Part shown: one piece after another, positions 11,277-19,175 of the stretch
Layout of the letters: each line of letters starts with the position of its first letter
How positions within the stretch are numbered: position 1 is the first letter of the stretch
DNA from: Nitrospira sp.
Lineage (GTDB): Bacteria > Nitrospirota > Nitrospiria > Nitrospirales > Nitrospiraceae
Assembly: GCA_024998595.1 (NCBI GenBank)
Contig: JACOEK010000003.1
Location: 1-64,000 of the forward strand
DNA length: 64,000 nucleotides
Direction: 5' to 3'
Position numbers and translations under genes: made by a program
Notes under the pieces: generated by a model
Database searches by the model: none
What the model saw: the letters and a program-made list of their open reading frames with translations, nothing else
What the model was told of the DNA's origin: nothing

Positions 11277-11969
<693 letters not shown>

Positions 11970-11976
11970 CGAAGCG

Positions 11977-12005
11977 ATCTTAACGAGTTGATCCTACCGT
12001 GTCAA
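11977..12005 (-). promoter_or_regulatory. Predicted sigma-70 promoter of the pyr unit
   Basis: On the minus strand TTGACA (12000-12005) is followed after exactly 17 bases by TAAGAT (11977-11982), close to the sigma-70 consensus. Transcription would begin near 11970, just before the 5' strand of the PyrR-binding stem, so the leader RNA would begin almost directly with the attenuator. Confidence 0.75.
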
Positions 12006-12050
12006 GAATTCTGTGTCTGCGACGAGGTCGATTGGTGCGCGATGCCTTCA

Positions 12051-12079
12051 TTGACTCCATGCATGCCATTTGTTAGCTT
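12051..12079 (+). promoter_or_regulatory. Predicted sigma-70 promoter of transketolase
   Basis: TTGACT (12051-12056), a 17-base spacer and TAGCTT (12074-12079) lie about 85 bases before the tkt start on the plus strand. The promoter points away from the pyr promoter, so the 304-base gap between pyrR and tkt is a divergent regulatory region. Confidence 0.5.
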
Positions 12080-12165
12080 CGTCCCACCGAGAGCGGTCTC
12101 TCTCTCGATCTCTTTGTCATTCAGGTCATCCAGAATCATCTGCTCCCATCGTGAAAGGATCGCGC

Positions 12166-14052
12166 ATGACTTCCTCTTCTGGTTCCACCGCAACCCCTGA
12201 TCTGTTGACCGCCCTGGCCAATAAAGCGACCAACCTCCGCATTGATAGCGTGAAGGCGACGAGCGAAGCCGGGAGCGGGCATCCTTCCAGCTGTTGCTCG
12301 GCTGCGGACATTGCCGCCGTGCTGTTTTTCTCTGTCATGCGGTATGACCCTAAGAACCCGAAGTTGCCGAATAGCGATCGATTTGTCCTCTCCAAGGGCC
12401 ACGCCGCGCCCCTGCTCTATGCGGCTTGGGCGGAAGCGGGCCTGTTCCCCAAATCGGAACTCTTGAAGCTGCGCACGCTCGGTTCCGATCTCGAGGGGCA
12501 CCCCACTCCCCGCCTCTCCTTCGTGGACATGGCGACCGGGTCGTTGGGACAGGGACTACCGGCAGGTGTGGGGCTCGCGTTCAATGCGAAATCAATCGAC
12601 AAGACCGACTATCGCACCTATGTCTTGATGGGCGACGGCGAATCAGTCGAAGGGTCGGTGTGGGAAGCGGCGGAAGTGGCCCGGCAGGCGAAGTTGGATA
12701 ATCTCTGCGCGATCGTGGACGTGAACCGTTTAGGGCAAAGCGATCCGACGATGCTGCAGCATGATATGGAGGCCTATCGCGCCCGTTGGAGCGGGTTCGG
12801 CTGGCATGCCATCGTGGTGGACGGTCACGATATCGGCGCCCTGGTCGCCGCGTTCGGCGAGGCGGCCAAGACCAAGGGGCAGCCCACGGTGTTGCTGGCG
12901 AAGACCTTCAAGGGGCGCGGCATTTCCTTTATGGAGAATCACCCGGACTGGCATGGAAAACCGCTGAAGAAGGGCGAGGAAACCCAAAAGGCACTCGACG
13001 AGTTGACTCGCCAATTGAAGCCAAGCTCGGTCCAGCCTCAGATTTCGTTACCGACCGCGGCCAAAACGGCTCCCGCGACCAAGGGAACGGTGGCTCCGGC
13101 TCCGTACAAGTTGGGGGATTCGGTGGCGACGCGGGAAGCATTCGGCGCTGCGCTGCTGGCGTTGGGTGAGGCGAACTCGCAGGTGGTGGCTCTCGACGCG
13201 GATGTGAAGAACTCCACCTATAGCGATAAGTTCGGCAAACGGTTTCCGGACCGGTTCCTCGAAAATTTCATCGCAGAACAAAATATGCTGGGTGCGGCGG
13301 CGGGCATTGCCGCCTGCGGTAAGATTCCGTTCGTCGCGACATTCGCCGCGTTTTTCACGCGAGCCTATGATTTCATTCGCATGGCGGCGATCAGTCAGTC
13401 GAACATTAAACTGGTGGGGACCCACGTCGGTGTCAGCATCGGCGAAGATGGCCCGTCGCAGATGGGGCTCGAAGATCTGGCCATGATGTCGACCCAGCCC
13501 GGCGTCACCGTGCTGTACCCGTCTGATGGCCTTTCGATGTACAAATTGATGGAGTCGGCCACGGCCCACAAGGGCATGGTCTATCTGCGCGCGGGTCGCC
13601 CCAAGACCCCGGTCATCTATGGCGCGGACGAAACGTTCAGGATCGGCGGTTCCAAGGTCCTTCGGCAGAGTGCGGCCGATCAGCTGACGATCGTCGCCGC
13701 TGGTGTCACCCTGTTCGAAGCGCTCAAGGCTCACGACCAGTTGAAAGCGGCCGGCATCGTCACCCGCGTTGTGGATTTGTACAGCATCGTTCCCGTTGAT
13801 CAAGCGACCTTGATCGACTGCGCACGCGCCACCGGCGGCCGGTTCCTGACGGTTGAGGACCATTATGCGCATGGCGGCATCGGCGACGCGGTGTTGAGCG
13901 CCTTGGCGTCCGAGGGCGTGACGGTTCGCAAGTTGGCCGTCCGGGACATTCCGCGCAGCGGAAAGCCGGATGAACTCGTGGATCATTTCGGAATTGGAGT
14001 ACGCTCGATTGTCGAAGCGGCCAAAGATATCGCCAAAGCAGCCCATCGCTGA
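12166..14052 (+). CDS. tkt: Transketolase
   Basis: 628-residue thiamine-diphosphate enzyme that transfers two-carbon units in the pentose phosphate pathway; in an autotroph it also serves carbon rearrangement. The N-terminal TPP domain has the GDG...N motif in MGDGESVEGSVWEAAEVA with VDVNRLGQ after it. The pyrimidine-binding domain has the catalytic-Glu region ENFIAEQNM, and the C-terminal domain is complete. A single full-length chain contrasts with split transketolases found in many other bacteria. The ATG at 12166 has GAAAGGA upstream; the frame is open further up but without family similarity. The Crp/Fnr gene overlaps its end. Confidence 0.96.
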   Translation: MTSSSGSTATPDLLTALANKATNLRIDSVKATSEAGSGHPSSCCSAADIAAVLFFSVMRYDPKNPKLPNSDRFVLSKGHAAPLLYAAWAEAGLFPKSELLKLRTLGSDLEGHPTPRLSFVDMATGSLGQGLPAGVGLAFNAKSIDKTDYRTYVLMGDGESVEGSVWEAAEVARQAKLDNLCAIVDVNRLGQSDPTMLQHDMEAYRARWSGFGWHAIVVDGHDIGALVAAFGEAAKTKGQPTVLLAKTFKGRGISFMENHPDWHGKPLKKGEETQKALDELTRQLKPSSVQPQISLPTAAKTAPATKGTVAPAPYKLGDSVATREAFGAALLALGEANSQVVALDADVKNSTYSDKFGKRFPDRFLENFIAEQNMLGAAAGIAACGKIPFVATFAAFFTRAYDFIRMAAISQSNIKLVGTHVGVSIGEDGPSQMGLEDLAMMSTQPGVTVLYPSDGLSMYKLMESATAHKGMVYLRAGRPKTPVIYGADETFRIGGSKVLRQSAADQLTIVAAGVTLFEALKAHDQLKAAGIVTRVVDLYSIVPVDQATLIDCARATGGRFLTVEDHYAHGGIGDAVLSALASEGVTVRKLAVRDIPRSGKPDELVDHFGIGVRSIVEAAKDIAKAAHR

Positions 14053-14749
14053 ACGGTCCGGTCCCGACGCTCCTGCCGGGTTGAATCAGATTCCCCTCCT
14101 TCAGATCCTCAGCGCCCAGGATCGGCAAAAGGTCCTGGGCGAAATGACAGAAACCCGCTACGGCAAGGGTGAGTACATCTTCCGCGAGGGCGACCCGACG
14201 GAATACTTCCATATCGTCAAGGAAGGATCGGTTAAGTGCGTCAAGTCGTCGCTCGACGGGAAGGAATGCACGCTCAAAGTCCTGATGCCGGGTGATTTGT
14301 TCTGTTGCGATGCCTCCGCCTTCGACGGCGCGTCTCACCCCGGCACCGCCCAGCCCATGGGCGATGTCAGTGTGCTCCGCATGAAAAAAGAGGCCTACTT
14401 CAAGATGCTGCGGGCGAATCCGGATGCCGCGATGGAAGTCATCCGGTATCTCGGAAACCGGCTCAACGAAGCCCAGGAAAAGGCCAAGGTCCTCGCACTG
14501 GACCGGGCCGATCAACGATTGGCCTCTCTCTTGGTGAATCTGGCCGAACGCAGCGGTATCAAGGACCCGAACGGGATTCGCGTGACCGTTCGGCTGACGC
14601 GTCAGGACATGGCGAACATGGTTGGCGTGACCACCGAAACCGCCATCCGGATCATGGCGCGCTTCAAGAAGGATCGTCTGGTGACCGGCACCGCCGCTCG
14701 TCTCGTCATTCGTGACCTCCCCAAGCTGAAACTGCTCGCTTCCACGTAA
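13970..14749 (+). CDS. Crp/Fnr-family transcriptional regulator
   Basis: 259 residues with the usual two domains: a cyclic-nucleotide-like beta-barrel (about residues 45-160) and a winged HTH (about 175-250). The recognition helix region TTETAIRIMARF keeps the Glu and Arg that contact TGA half-sites, but the Ser typical of FNR (ETxSR) is Ile. The N-terminal Cys cluster of FNR is absent; instead four Cys lie in the barrel (around KCVKS, KECTLK and FCCDAS), so the signal is not predictable. The ATG at 13970 has GCGGAAAG upstream but lies 83 bases inside tkt. It directly precedes nirK and its palindromic box, making nitrite/NO-related control of nirK likely. Confidence 0.88.
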   Translation: MNSWIISELEYARLSKRPKISPKQPIAERSGPDAPAGLNQIPLLQILSAQDRQKVLGEMTETRYGKGEYIFREGDPTEYFHIVKEGSVKCVKSSLDGKECTLKVLMPGDLFCCDASAFDGASHPGTAQPMGDVSVLRMKKEAYFKMLRANPDAAMEVIRYLGNRLNEAQEKAKVLALDRADQRLASLLVNLAERSGIKDPNGIRVTVRLTRQDMANMVGVTTETAIRIMARFKKDRLVTGTAARLVIRDLPKLKLLAST

Positions 14750-14777
14750 TTCTTTCACGACAACCCAGGTATTTTTC

Positions 14778-14801
14778 AAAACATGACTATTGTCATGTTT
14801 T
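14778..14801. promoter_or_regulatory. Palindromic Crp/Fnr-type operator upstream of nirK
   Basis: A perfect 10-base inverted repeat, arms AAAACATGAC and GTCATGTTTT, separated by TATT. The core TGAC-N4-GTCA is like boxes of DNR/NnrR-type members of the Crp/Fnr family. Its centre (14789.5) is 41.5 bp before the start site expected from the hexamer at 14819. The stem is too AT-rich for a strong terminator, and the position between the regulator and nirK favours an operator. Confidence 0.75.
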
Positions 14802-14818
14802 ATTGATGTTGCCTTCCG

Positions 14819-14824
14819 TATGGT
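14819..14824 (+). promoter_or_regulatory. Possible nirK -10 element
   Basis: TATGGT, a plausible -10 hexamer, would start transcription near 14831, about 90 bases before the nirK ATG. There is no good -35 sequence, as expected for a class II activator-dependent promoter using the upstream palindrome. Confidence 0.45.
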
Positions 14825-14920
14825 GCAGGCAGAGGCGCAGCATGTCGATCGTGACGAATGCTGATCCGGGGGCGGTGCGCTTCCGGTCGCCGGGTTCAAC
14901 GCAGGAATGGCGGAGGCAAT

Positions 14921-15892
14921 ATGTATAGACATGGAGAGACGGATCACCGAGGCAGAAGGGCATGTAAGGCGATGGTGTTCATGGGAGCGACGCTGGGACT
15001 GGTGGCAGGTATGGCCCTGTCCGCTCAAGCCAAGACCCACGAGATCAAAATGACCGCGGTTGAAACGGACATCGTCATCGACGGCGGCGGTGAAAAGTAT
15101 GCGGCCTGGACCTTCAACGGGCAGTTCCCCGGTCCGGTGGTGCGGGTCACCGAAGGCGATATCATCAACTTTACGTTGACGAACCCGGACACGAACAAGA
15201 ATCCCCATGCGATGGATTTCCATGCCGCGGAAGTCGATTTCTTGAAAAACTACCGGGCCGTCAACACCGGCGAGACGCACAGTTTCTCGTTCACGGCGAA
15301 GAAGCCGGGAGTGTTCTTCTACCATTGCGGAGCGCCGCCTATGATTCAACATGTCGCGCGCGGCATGTTCGGCGCGATCATCGTCGATCCAAAGAATGCC
15401 AAGGTGTGGCCGAAAGCGGATCGGGAATATGTGTTGGTGCAGTCGGAGTTTTTTAAGAATCCAAACGATGTCCAAGCCATGTTCGATCGTAAGTACGACG
15501 GCATGATGTTCAACGGCGGCATTTTCAAGTATCACCCGTTCGTGACCGGCGGGGGAAAACTCGATGCCAAGCCAGGGGAGCGTGTCCGTATATATTTCGT
15601 CAACGCCGGACCGAACGAGTTTTCCTCGTTCCACCCGATCGGGGAGATTTGGGACAACGTGTACGAGAGCGGCAATCCCGCCAACAATCTGAAGGGCGTG
15701 CAGACCTACGTCGTGGGGCCTGGCAGCGCGGCCACCTTTGACGTCGTGGTGGAATCTGCCGGGGCGTATCCACTCGTGACGCATTCGTTGACGGGTGCGT
15801 TGCGCGGCGCGATTGCGGTTTTGCTGGCGGGGCCGGATGCGAAACCGGCGCCGTTGATGCCGATGGTGCCGTGGGAATTGCCGGCGAAGTAA
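14921..15892 (+). CDS. nirK: Copper-containing nitrite reductase (NO-forming), NirK
   Basis: 323-residue periplasmic enzyme reducing nitrite to NO. A Sec-type leader ends near SAQA. Type 1 copper ligands are His96, Cys136, His144 and Met149; type 2 ligands are His101, His135 and His288 (THSLTG). The catalytic Asp99 (MDFH) and His238 (SSFHPIGEIWD) are present. The short CGAPPMIQH loop and FHPIGEIWD sequence resemble class II/AniA-like enzymes. No fused cytochrome domain follows. The ATG at 14921 has GGAGG upstream; a longer frame lacks similarity. The Crp/Fnr gene precedes it. NO formation is known for the family; in a nitrite oxidiser its physiological direction and role are open. Confidence 0.95.
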   Translation: MYRHGETDHRGRRACKAMVFMGATLGLVAGMALSAQAKTHEIKMTAVETDIVIDGGGEKYAAWTFNGQFPGPVVRVTEGDIINFTLTNPDTNKNPHAMDFHAAEVDFLKNYRAVNTGETHSFSFTAKKPGVFFYHCGAPPMIQHVARGMFGAIIVDPKNAKVWPKADREYVLVQSEFFKNPNDVQAMFDRKYDGMMFNGGIFKYHPFVTGGGKLDAKPGERVRIYFVNAGPNEFSSFHPIGEIWDNVYESGNPANNLKGVQTYVVGPGSAATFDVVVESAGAYPLVTHSLTGALRGAIAVLLAGPDAKPAPLMPMVPWELPAK

Positions 15893-15911
15893 TCAGCTAG
15901 TACGGAACGAT

Positions 15912-15937
15912 CCGGCCGGCCCCATCGGGCCGGTCGG
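15912..15937 (+). terminator. GC-rich hairpin after nirK
   Basis: An 11-bp stem, arms CCGGCCGGCCC and GGGCCGGTCGG with one G-T wobble, and a 4-base loop. It begins 20 bases after the nirK stop. No T-run follows, so it may stabilise the nirK transcript 3' end or pause polymerase rather than terminate alone. Confidence 0.4.
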
Positions 15938-16002
15938 CGACGAATGAGAGAACATGATGACGACACCATTTATTCATGGATCGTGGTTTCTGGGAGATGC
16001 CG

Positions 16003-16350
16003 ATGCGATGTCCTGGGATGACGCTGAGCTGCTTACTCCTGTCCGCCGGGTGCCTCGTGAGTCCAGTCAGTGCCGACACCTTGCGAGAGCGAGTGGCGCT
16101 CTTCTTATCCGGCCAAGACTGTCCCTCTTCCCGCCGGAATATCGCTGCGGAGCTGGCGCAAGTCGCAGGCGTCACCCGCGTGGACTTGGAGAGCGTTCCT
16201 GACCATGCATTGGTCGATGTCGTGAGCGGCGGGGTGACTCCGGAGAATCTCCTGGAGGCCGCGCGCCGTGCTATGCTCAAGGGCGCGCGATGTCAGGCGG
16301 AGATCATGAGGTCATGCATCTCTGCTGGGCCCTCTCCGACCCATCGATAG
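16003..16350 (+). CDS. Small secreted protein with HMA-like fold, CxxC altered
   Basis: 115 residues. A hydrophobic signal sequence ends around SPVSA. The rest matches the rhythm of a heavy-metal-associated domain (Cys region, helix, AGVTRVDLE strand, ALVDVVSG strand, TPENLLEAARRA helix). Where HMA domains have CxxC, it has CPSS, leaving one Cys; two more Cys near the C-terminus (ARCQAEIMRSC) could supply other ligands. It follows nirK and may be a periplasmic copper-related factor, but this is inference. The ATG at 16003 is 6 bases from GGGAG; ATGs at 15976 and 15997 are alternatives. Confidence 0.6.
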   Translation: MRCPGMTLSCLLLSAGCLVSPVSADTLRERVALFLSGQDCPSSRRNIAAELAQVAGVTRVDLESVPDHALVDVVSGGVTPENLLEAARRAMLKGARCQAEIMRSCISAGPSPTHR

Positions 16351-16413
16351 ATCCGGGCGCACAACGATTTGGCTGATCAGCGAGACCAGACCACCCTGAC
16401 CCCAAGATCTGCC

Positions 16414-17043
16414 ATGCGGACGATGGACGCCACGGGGCACAGATGGAGAGTCTTGGCGTGCGGCTTGGCTCTGGTGGCCGGGGCCTGGCTCCTGCCTGTG
16501 ACGTCGGTGATCGCGCAGGAAGCGGTGCTCGAATTTCCCATCCGGCCCTTTAATGTCGACGTCATGCTGCGTCAGCAGACGTTCGCGCCGGATGATCGTG
16601 AAATCGGCGTGCAACTAGGCATCACGGCGTTACGTTACGGCAATGTGGAGGTTCGGACCATTTATCAATTCTTCAGCATTCATACGCAGGATTTCAGCAC
16701 CGACCAGCATTCGCTGTTCATCAATCCCCGCTGGAACAACTTCATCGACATCCTGGATTTTCCGAAACACCGGCCGATCAGCCGCATCATCCGTCACGTG
16801 CTCTTCGGACCATTGGAGGACCGAGCGGTGCCCTACGTCGGGGCGCTGGCCGGGGGTGTCCTGCCCGGTCCGGGAAACCGTGCGCCCGGACACTTGATCG
16901 GCGGGCAGCTCGGGGTGCGGTTTCCGGTCGCGCAGAGCCTGTCGGTCGATATCAGCGTACAGTACAGTCAGTACGGAGTGGATTTTCGAGGGGAAGCGGG
17001 CCAGGCGCAGCAATGGGTATTCCTGACAGGTATCCGATTTTAA
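16414..17043 (+). CDS. Predicted outer-membrane beta-barrel protein (unknown)
   Basis: About 209 residues. A signal peptide (hydrophobic core ACGLALVAGAWLLP, cleavage near VIAQEA) precedes alternating polar/hydrophobic strands and a C-terminal aromatic ending GIRF, as in small outer-membrane barrels of the acyloxyacyl-hydrolase/lipid A deacylase type; I cannot assign a catalytic motif. The start is uncertain (TTG 16369, ATG 16414 or ATG 16423). Its stop TAA overlaps the ATG of the next gene (TAATG), so it is translationally coupled to the solute-binding lipoprotein. Confidence 0.6.
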   Translation: MRTMDATGHRWRVLACGLALVAGAWLLPVTSVIAQEAVLEFPIRPFNVDVMLRQQTFAPDDREIGVQLGITALRYGNVEVRTIYQFFSIHTQDFSTDQHSLFINPRWNNFIDILDFPKHRPISRIIRHVLFGPLEDRAVPYVGALAGGVLPGPGNRAPGHLIGGQLGVRFPVAQSLSVDISVQYSQYGVDFRGEAGQAQQWVFLTGIRF

Positions 17044-18074
17044 TGAAACGGTCATGCTGCGGGCGATTTTGGCCGCTCCTCCTCTGCCTGCTGCTGTCCG
17101 GCTGCGGGCTGCTGATCGATGCGGTCGAACGGGTGTGGCCGGTCGCCGGCAGTAAAGTTGATATCATCTGTGAACGGGGGCGCGTCCAGGTTGGCCTGGC
17201 GATGGAACCGTTCAGGCCGTTCGTCTTTCCGACCATCTGGACCGACGAGGGCGCTCGCGTGACGGGACTCGATGTCGAACTGACCAGGGCGATGACTGAC
17301 GAATTATCCCGTCGGTGCGGCCGCCCGGTGATTCCGGTCCTGCATCTCGTGCGCTTCAGAGATCTTTTCAGACTGCTCAACGAAGGACATCTGGATTGGT
17401 TTGTCTCAGCGGTGGCAACCAACACCCCCGCGCCCACCAGGGCCGGGGTGGCCTACTCCCTGCCCTATTTTTACGGCGGAGGAATCAGCGGAATTACCAC
17501 GAGTGCGACCGTGTTGGAACGGGTGCGGGCGAATGTTCGGGATCAGGCGATGCAGCCTGCGGCCGACCGCCTGGCGGCCACGAGCCATGCGCTGGACGGA
17601 CTCACCATCGCGGTGCAGGATGAAACCAGCGCGTACTACTATGCCGAGGCGAACGGTGGCGCCAACCGTCTGCTCGTATGCGATTCCCTGCCTGCGGCCT
17701 TCGAGTATGCCGATGCGCAGACCGAGCCGCGTATCGACATCATTCTGGGCGCCCAACCGGTGCTGGAGTATATGGTCAAACGTGTTCGCAAGGACTGGTC
17801 GCTCTTGACGCGCGAAAACGGTCGCCCTTTGTTTCTGACCAAGGCCGACTACGGGGTCGTCGTGGCGGAAGAGAGTTACCGTCTGCGATGGCTGGTGAAC
17901 GATCTGTTGTTGAAACTGGACGAGTCGGGCCGTCTGGATGAGATGCGGCGACGTTGGCTCGACGACGAGTATGCCTTTCCCCGGAGAGCCTCGTTGGAAG
18001 GGTTGCCCTTCGATGTGGAGAAAATGGCGTCGCATTATATCCAGGGCACCTGCCGCATCAAGAGCGGGTTATGA
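17043..18074 (+). CDS. Orphan family 3 extracellular solute-binding lipoprotein
   Basis: 343 residues. It has a lipoprotein leader with lipobox LLSGC and a bilobal SBP_bac_3 body: VGLAMEPFRPF and DVELTRAMTDEL in lobe 1, DYGVVVAEESYRLRWLVNDLL near the end. Such proteins bind amino acids or small organic acids for ABC importers or act as sensors. No permease or ATPase gene is nearby, so it may serve a distant transporter or have a sensing or structural role. The ATG at 17043 overlaps the previous stop. The chain carries an acidic/basic C-terminal extension (FPRRASLEGLPFDVEKM) after the SBP fold. Confidence 0.75.
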   Translation: MKRSCCGRFWPLLLCLLLSGCGLLIDAVERVWPVAGSKVDIICERGRVQVGLAMEPFRPFVFPTIWTDEGARVTGLDVELTRAMTDELSRRCGRPVIPVLHLVRFRDLFRLLNEGHLDWFVSAVATNTPAPTRAGVAYSLPYFYGGGISGITTSATVLERVRANVRDQAMQPAADRLAATSHALDGLTIAVQDETSAYYYAEANGGANRLLVCDSLPAAFEYADAQTEPRIDIILGAQPVLEYMVKRVRKDWSLLTRENGRPLFLTKADYGVVVAEESYRLRWLVNDLLLKLDESGRLDEMRRRWLDDEYAFPRRASLEGLPFDVEKMASHYIQGTCRIKSGL

Positions 18075-18096
18075 CCGCTTGGAGAGGAGCACAATC

Positions 18097-18855
18097 ATGA
18101 GACGTCGTGCATGGATGATCCTGGCTTCAGCGGTGTTGTTGACGACCCTGCATCCTTCGATGGGCTTGGCGGCCGAGCGAGCCGAGGCGGAGGAAACGGC
18201 GCGCCTGCTGGCAAAACTTTTGGAGTGCGGGCGGGCCGTGATCGAGCGCAATCAATCGTTGATCGACGATCCTCACAAAGGCGAAAAAGGATTTACGCCG
18301 GAATTATTCGAGCAGCAATTGGTGAGGGAGTTTCACGCGAAGACTGGGCTCGACCTGAAAGCGTTACCGACGGCGCCGGTGTCCATGCTCATCCCGCCCC
18401 TGGCGAAGGAGCTGCTGCCGGCGCTGGTTCAGGCGAGCCGAGAGGTCGTACGCGACGCGCAGGTGGTCATCAATCAGCGCGGCATCGGATATAAGAATTT
18501 CATTCCGGCCACCTATGGTAGTCAGGCGTCAGCGCGGTTCTCCAAGGCTGCGCATGTGCGATTGAAACAGACAGCCATTCAACCTCGGAATCCAAAAAAT
18601 GAGCCGGACGAGTATGAAGCGTCGGTGTTGAAATGGCTCTCCGCACGGCCGCGGGCCGAGGCCTATGTCAGCGAGTTGACCGAAGAGGGGCGCACGTTAC
18701 GGGTGGTCATGCCGATTTACTACGCCAAGGATTGTCTGGCCTGCCACGGTGAACCGAAGGGTGATCTGGACATCTCCGGGTATCCCAAGGAAGGGCACAA
18801 GGAAGGAGACCTTGCCGGAGCCATCACGGTCACCGCACCGCTGGGAACTCGATAG
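18097..18855 (+). CDS. DUF3365 (Tll0287-like) haem-domain protein
   Basis: 252-residue exported protein with signal peptide ending near LAA. It has a helical sensor-like body and one c-type haem motif CLACH near residues 214-218, set in the DUF3365 context PIYYAKDCLACHGEPKGD. Family members bind haem and are thought to act as redox or gas sensors, often fused to kinases; this one is free-standing. The ATG has GGAGAGGAG upstream. It ends the plus-strand run that began with transketolase, and a convergent cupin gene stops 2 bases later. Confidence 0.82.
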   Translation: MRRRAWMILASAVLLTTLHPSMGLAAERAEAEETARLLAKLLECGRAVIERNQSLIDDPHKGEKGFTPELFEQQLVREFHAKTGLDLKALPTAPVSMLIPPLAKELLPALVQASREVVRDAQVVINQRGIGYKNFIPATYGSQASARFSKAAHVRLKQTAIQPRNPKNEPDEYEASVLKWLSARPRAEAYVSELTEEGRTLRVVMPIYYAKDCLACHGEPKGDLDISGYPKEGHKEGDLAGAITVTAPLGTR

Positions 18856-18857
18856 TT

Positions 18858-19175
18858 TTAGGGATTCGGCGAGACGAACACGAGGACTTTCAATCGCTGC
18901 GAGGTGTGATTCTTTACGCCATGTTCCTCACCAGCCGCTGCCATCGTTCCCTGTCCTGATCCCAGCACGCGTTTTTCCGCGCCGACCTGAAACGTGCCTT
19001 CACCCTCCAGCACGATGTAGACCTTGTCCTGCTCGCCGTGAACGTGGCCCTTCTGTTCCTGTCCTGGTTCGAAACAATAGATGTCGCAAAAAAACCGCGA
19101 GGTTTCGAACAGGTTATTCTTCTTCATTTTCTCTTGGCTGAACTGCTGAAAATCCGAGAGGGCGATGACCTTCAT
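18858..19175 (-). CDS. Small cupin-domain protein
   Basis: 105 residues forming one cupin barrel: motif 1 with GHVHGEQDKVYIVLEGEG (residues 43-60) and motif 2 around AAAGEEHGVKN (79-89), giving His/His/Glu and a second His as possible metal ligands. No signal peptide, so probably cytosolic. Its ATG overlaps the stop of the HdrB-like gene (ATGA), so the two are coupled. Function unknown; it could protect or sense near an iron-sulfur or oxidative process. Confidence 0.82.
   Translation of the reverse strand: MKVIALSDFQQFSQEKMKKNNLFETSRFFCDIYCFEPGQEQKGHVHGEQDKVYIVLEGEGTFQVGAEKRVLGSGQGTMAAAGEEHGVKNHTSQRLKVLVFVSPNP

Noticed and set aside
14778-14801. Reading the palindrome as an intrinsic terminator of the regulator gene.
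   Set aside because: The stem is AT-rich with only a short T-run (four) and is perfectly placed as a Crp/Fnr operator; terminator role cannot be excluded but is less likely.
15621-15680. Possible loss of the catalytic His in NirK because only one His remains in the FHPIGEIWD region.
   Set aside because: Comparison with the AniA-type sequence (SFHVIGEIFD) shows the remaining His is the catalytic one; the second His of other NirKs is not required.
13760-15784. A 674-codon minus-strand frame through the end of tkt, the Crp/Fnr gene and nirK.
   Set aside because: It lies opposite three convincing genes; composition is typical of antisense of high-GC codons and no motif is visible.
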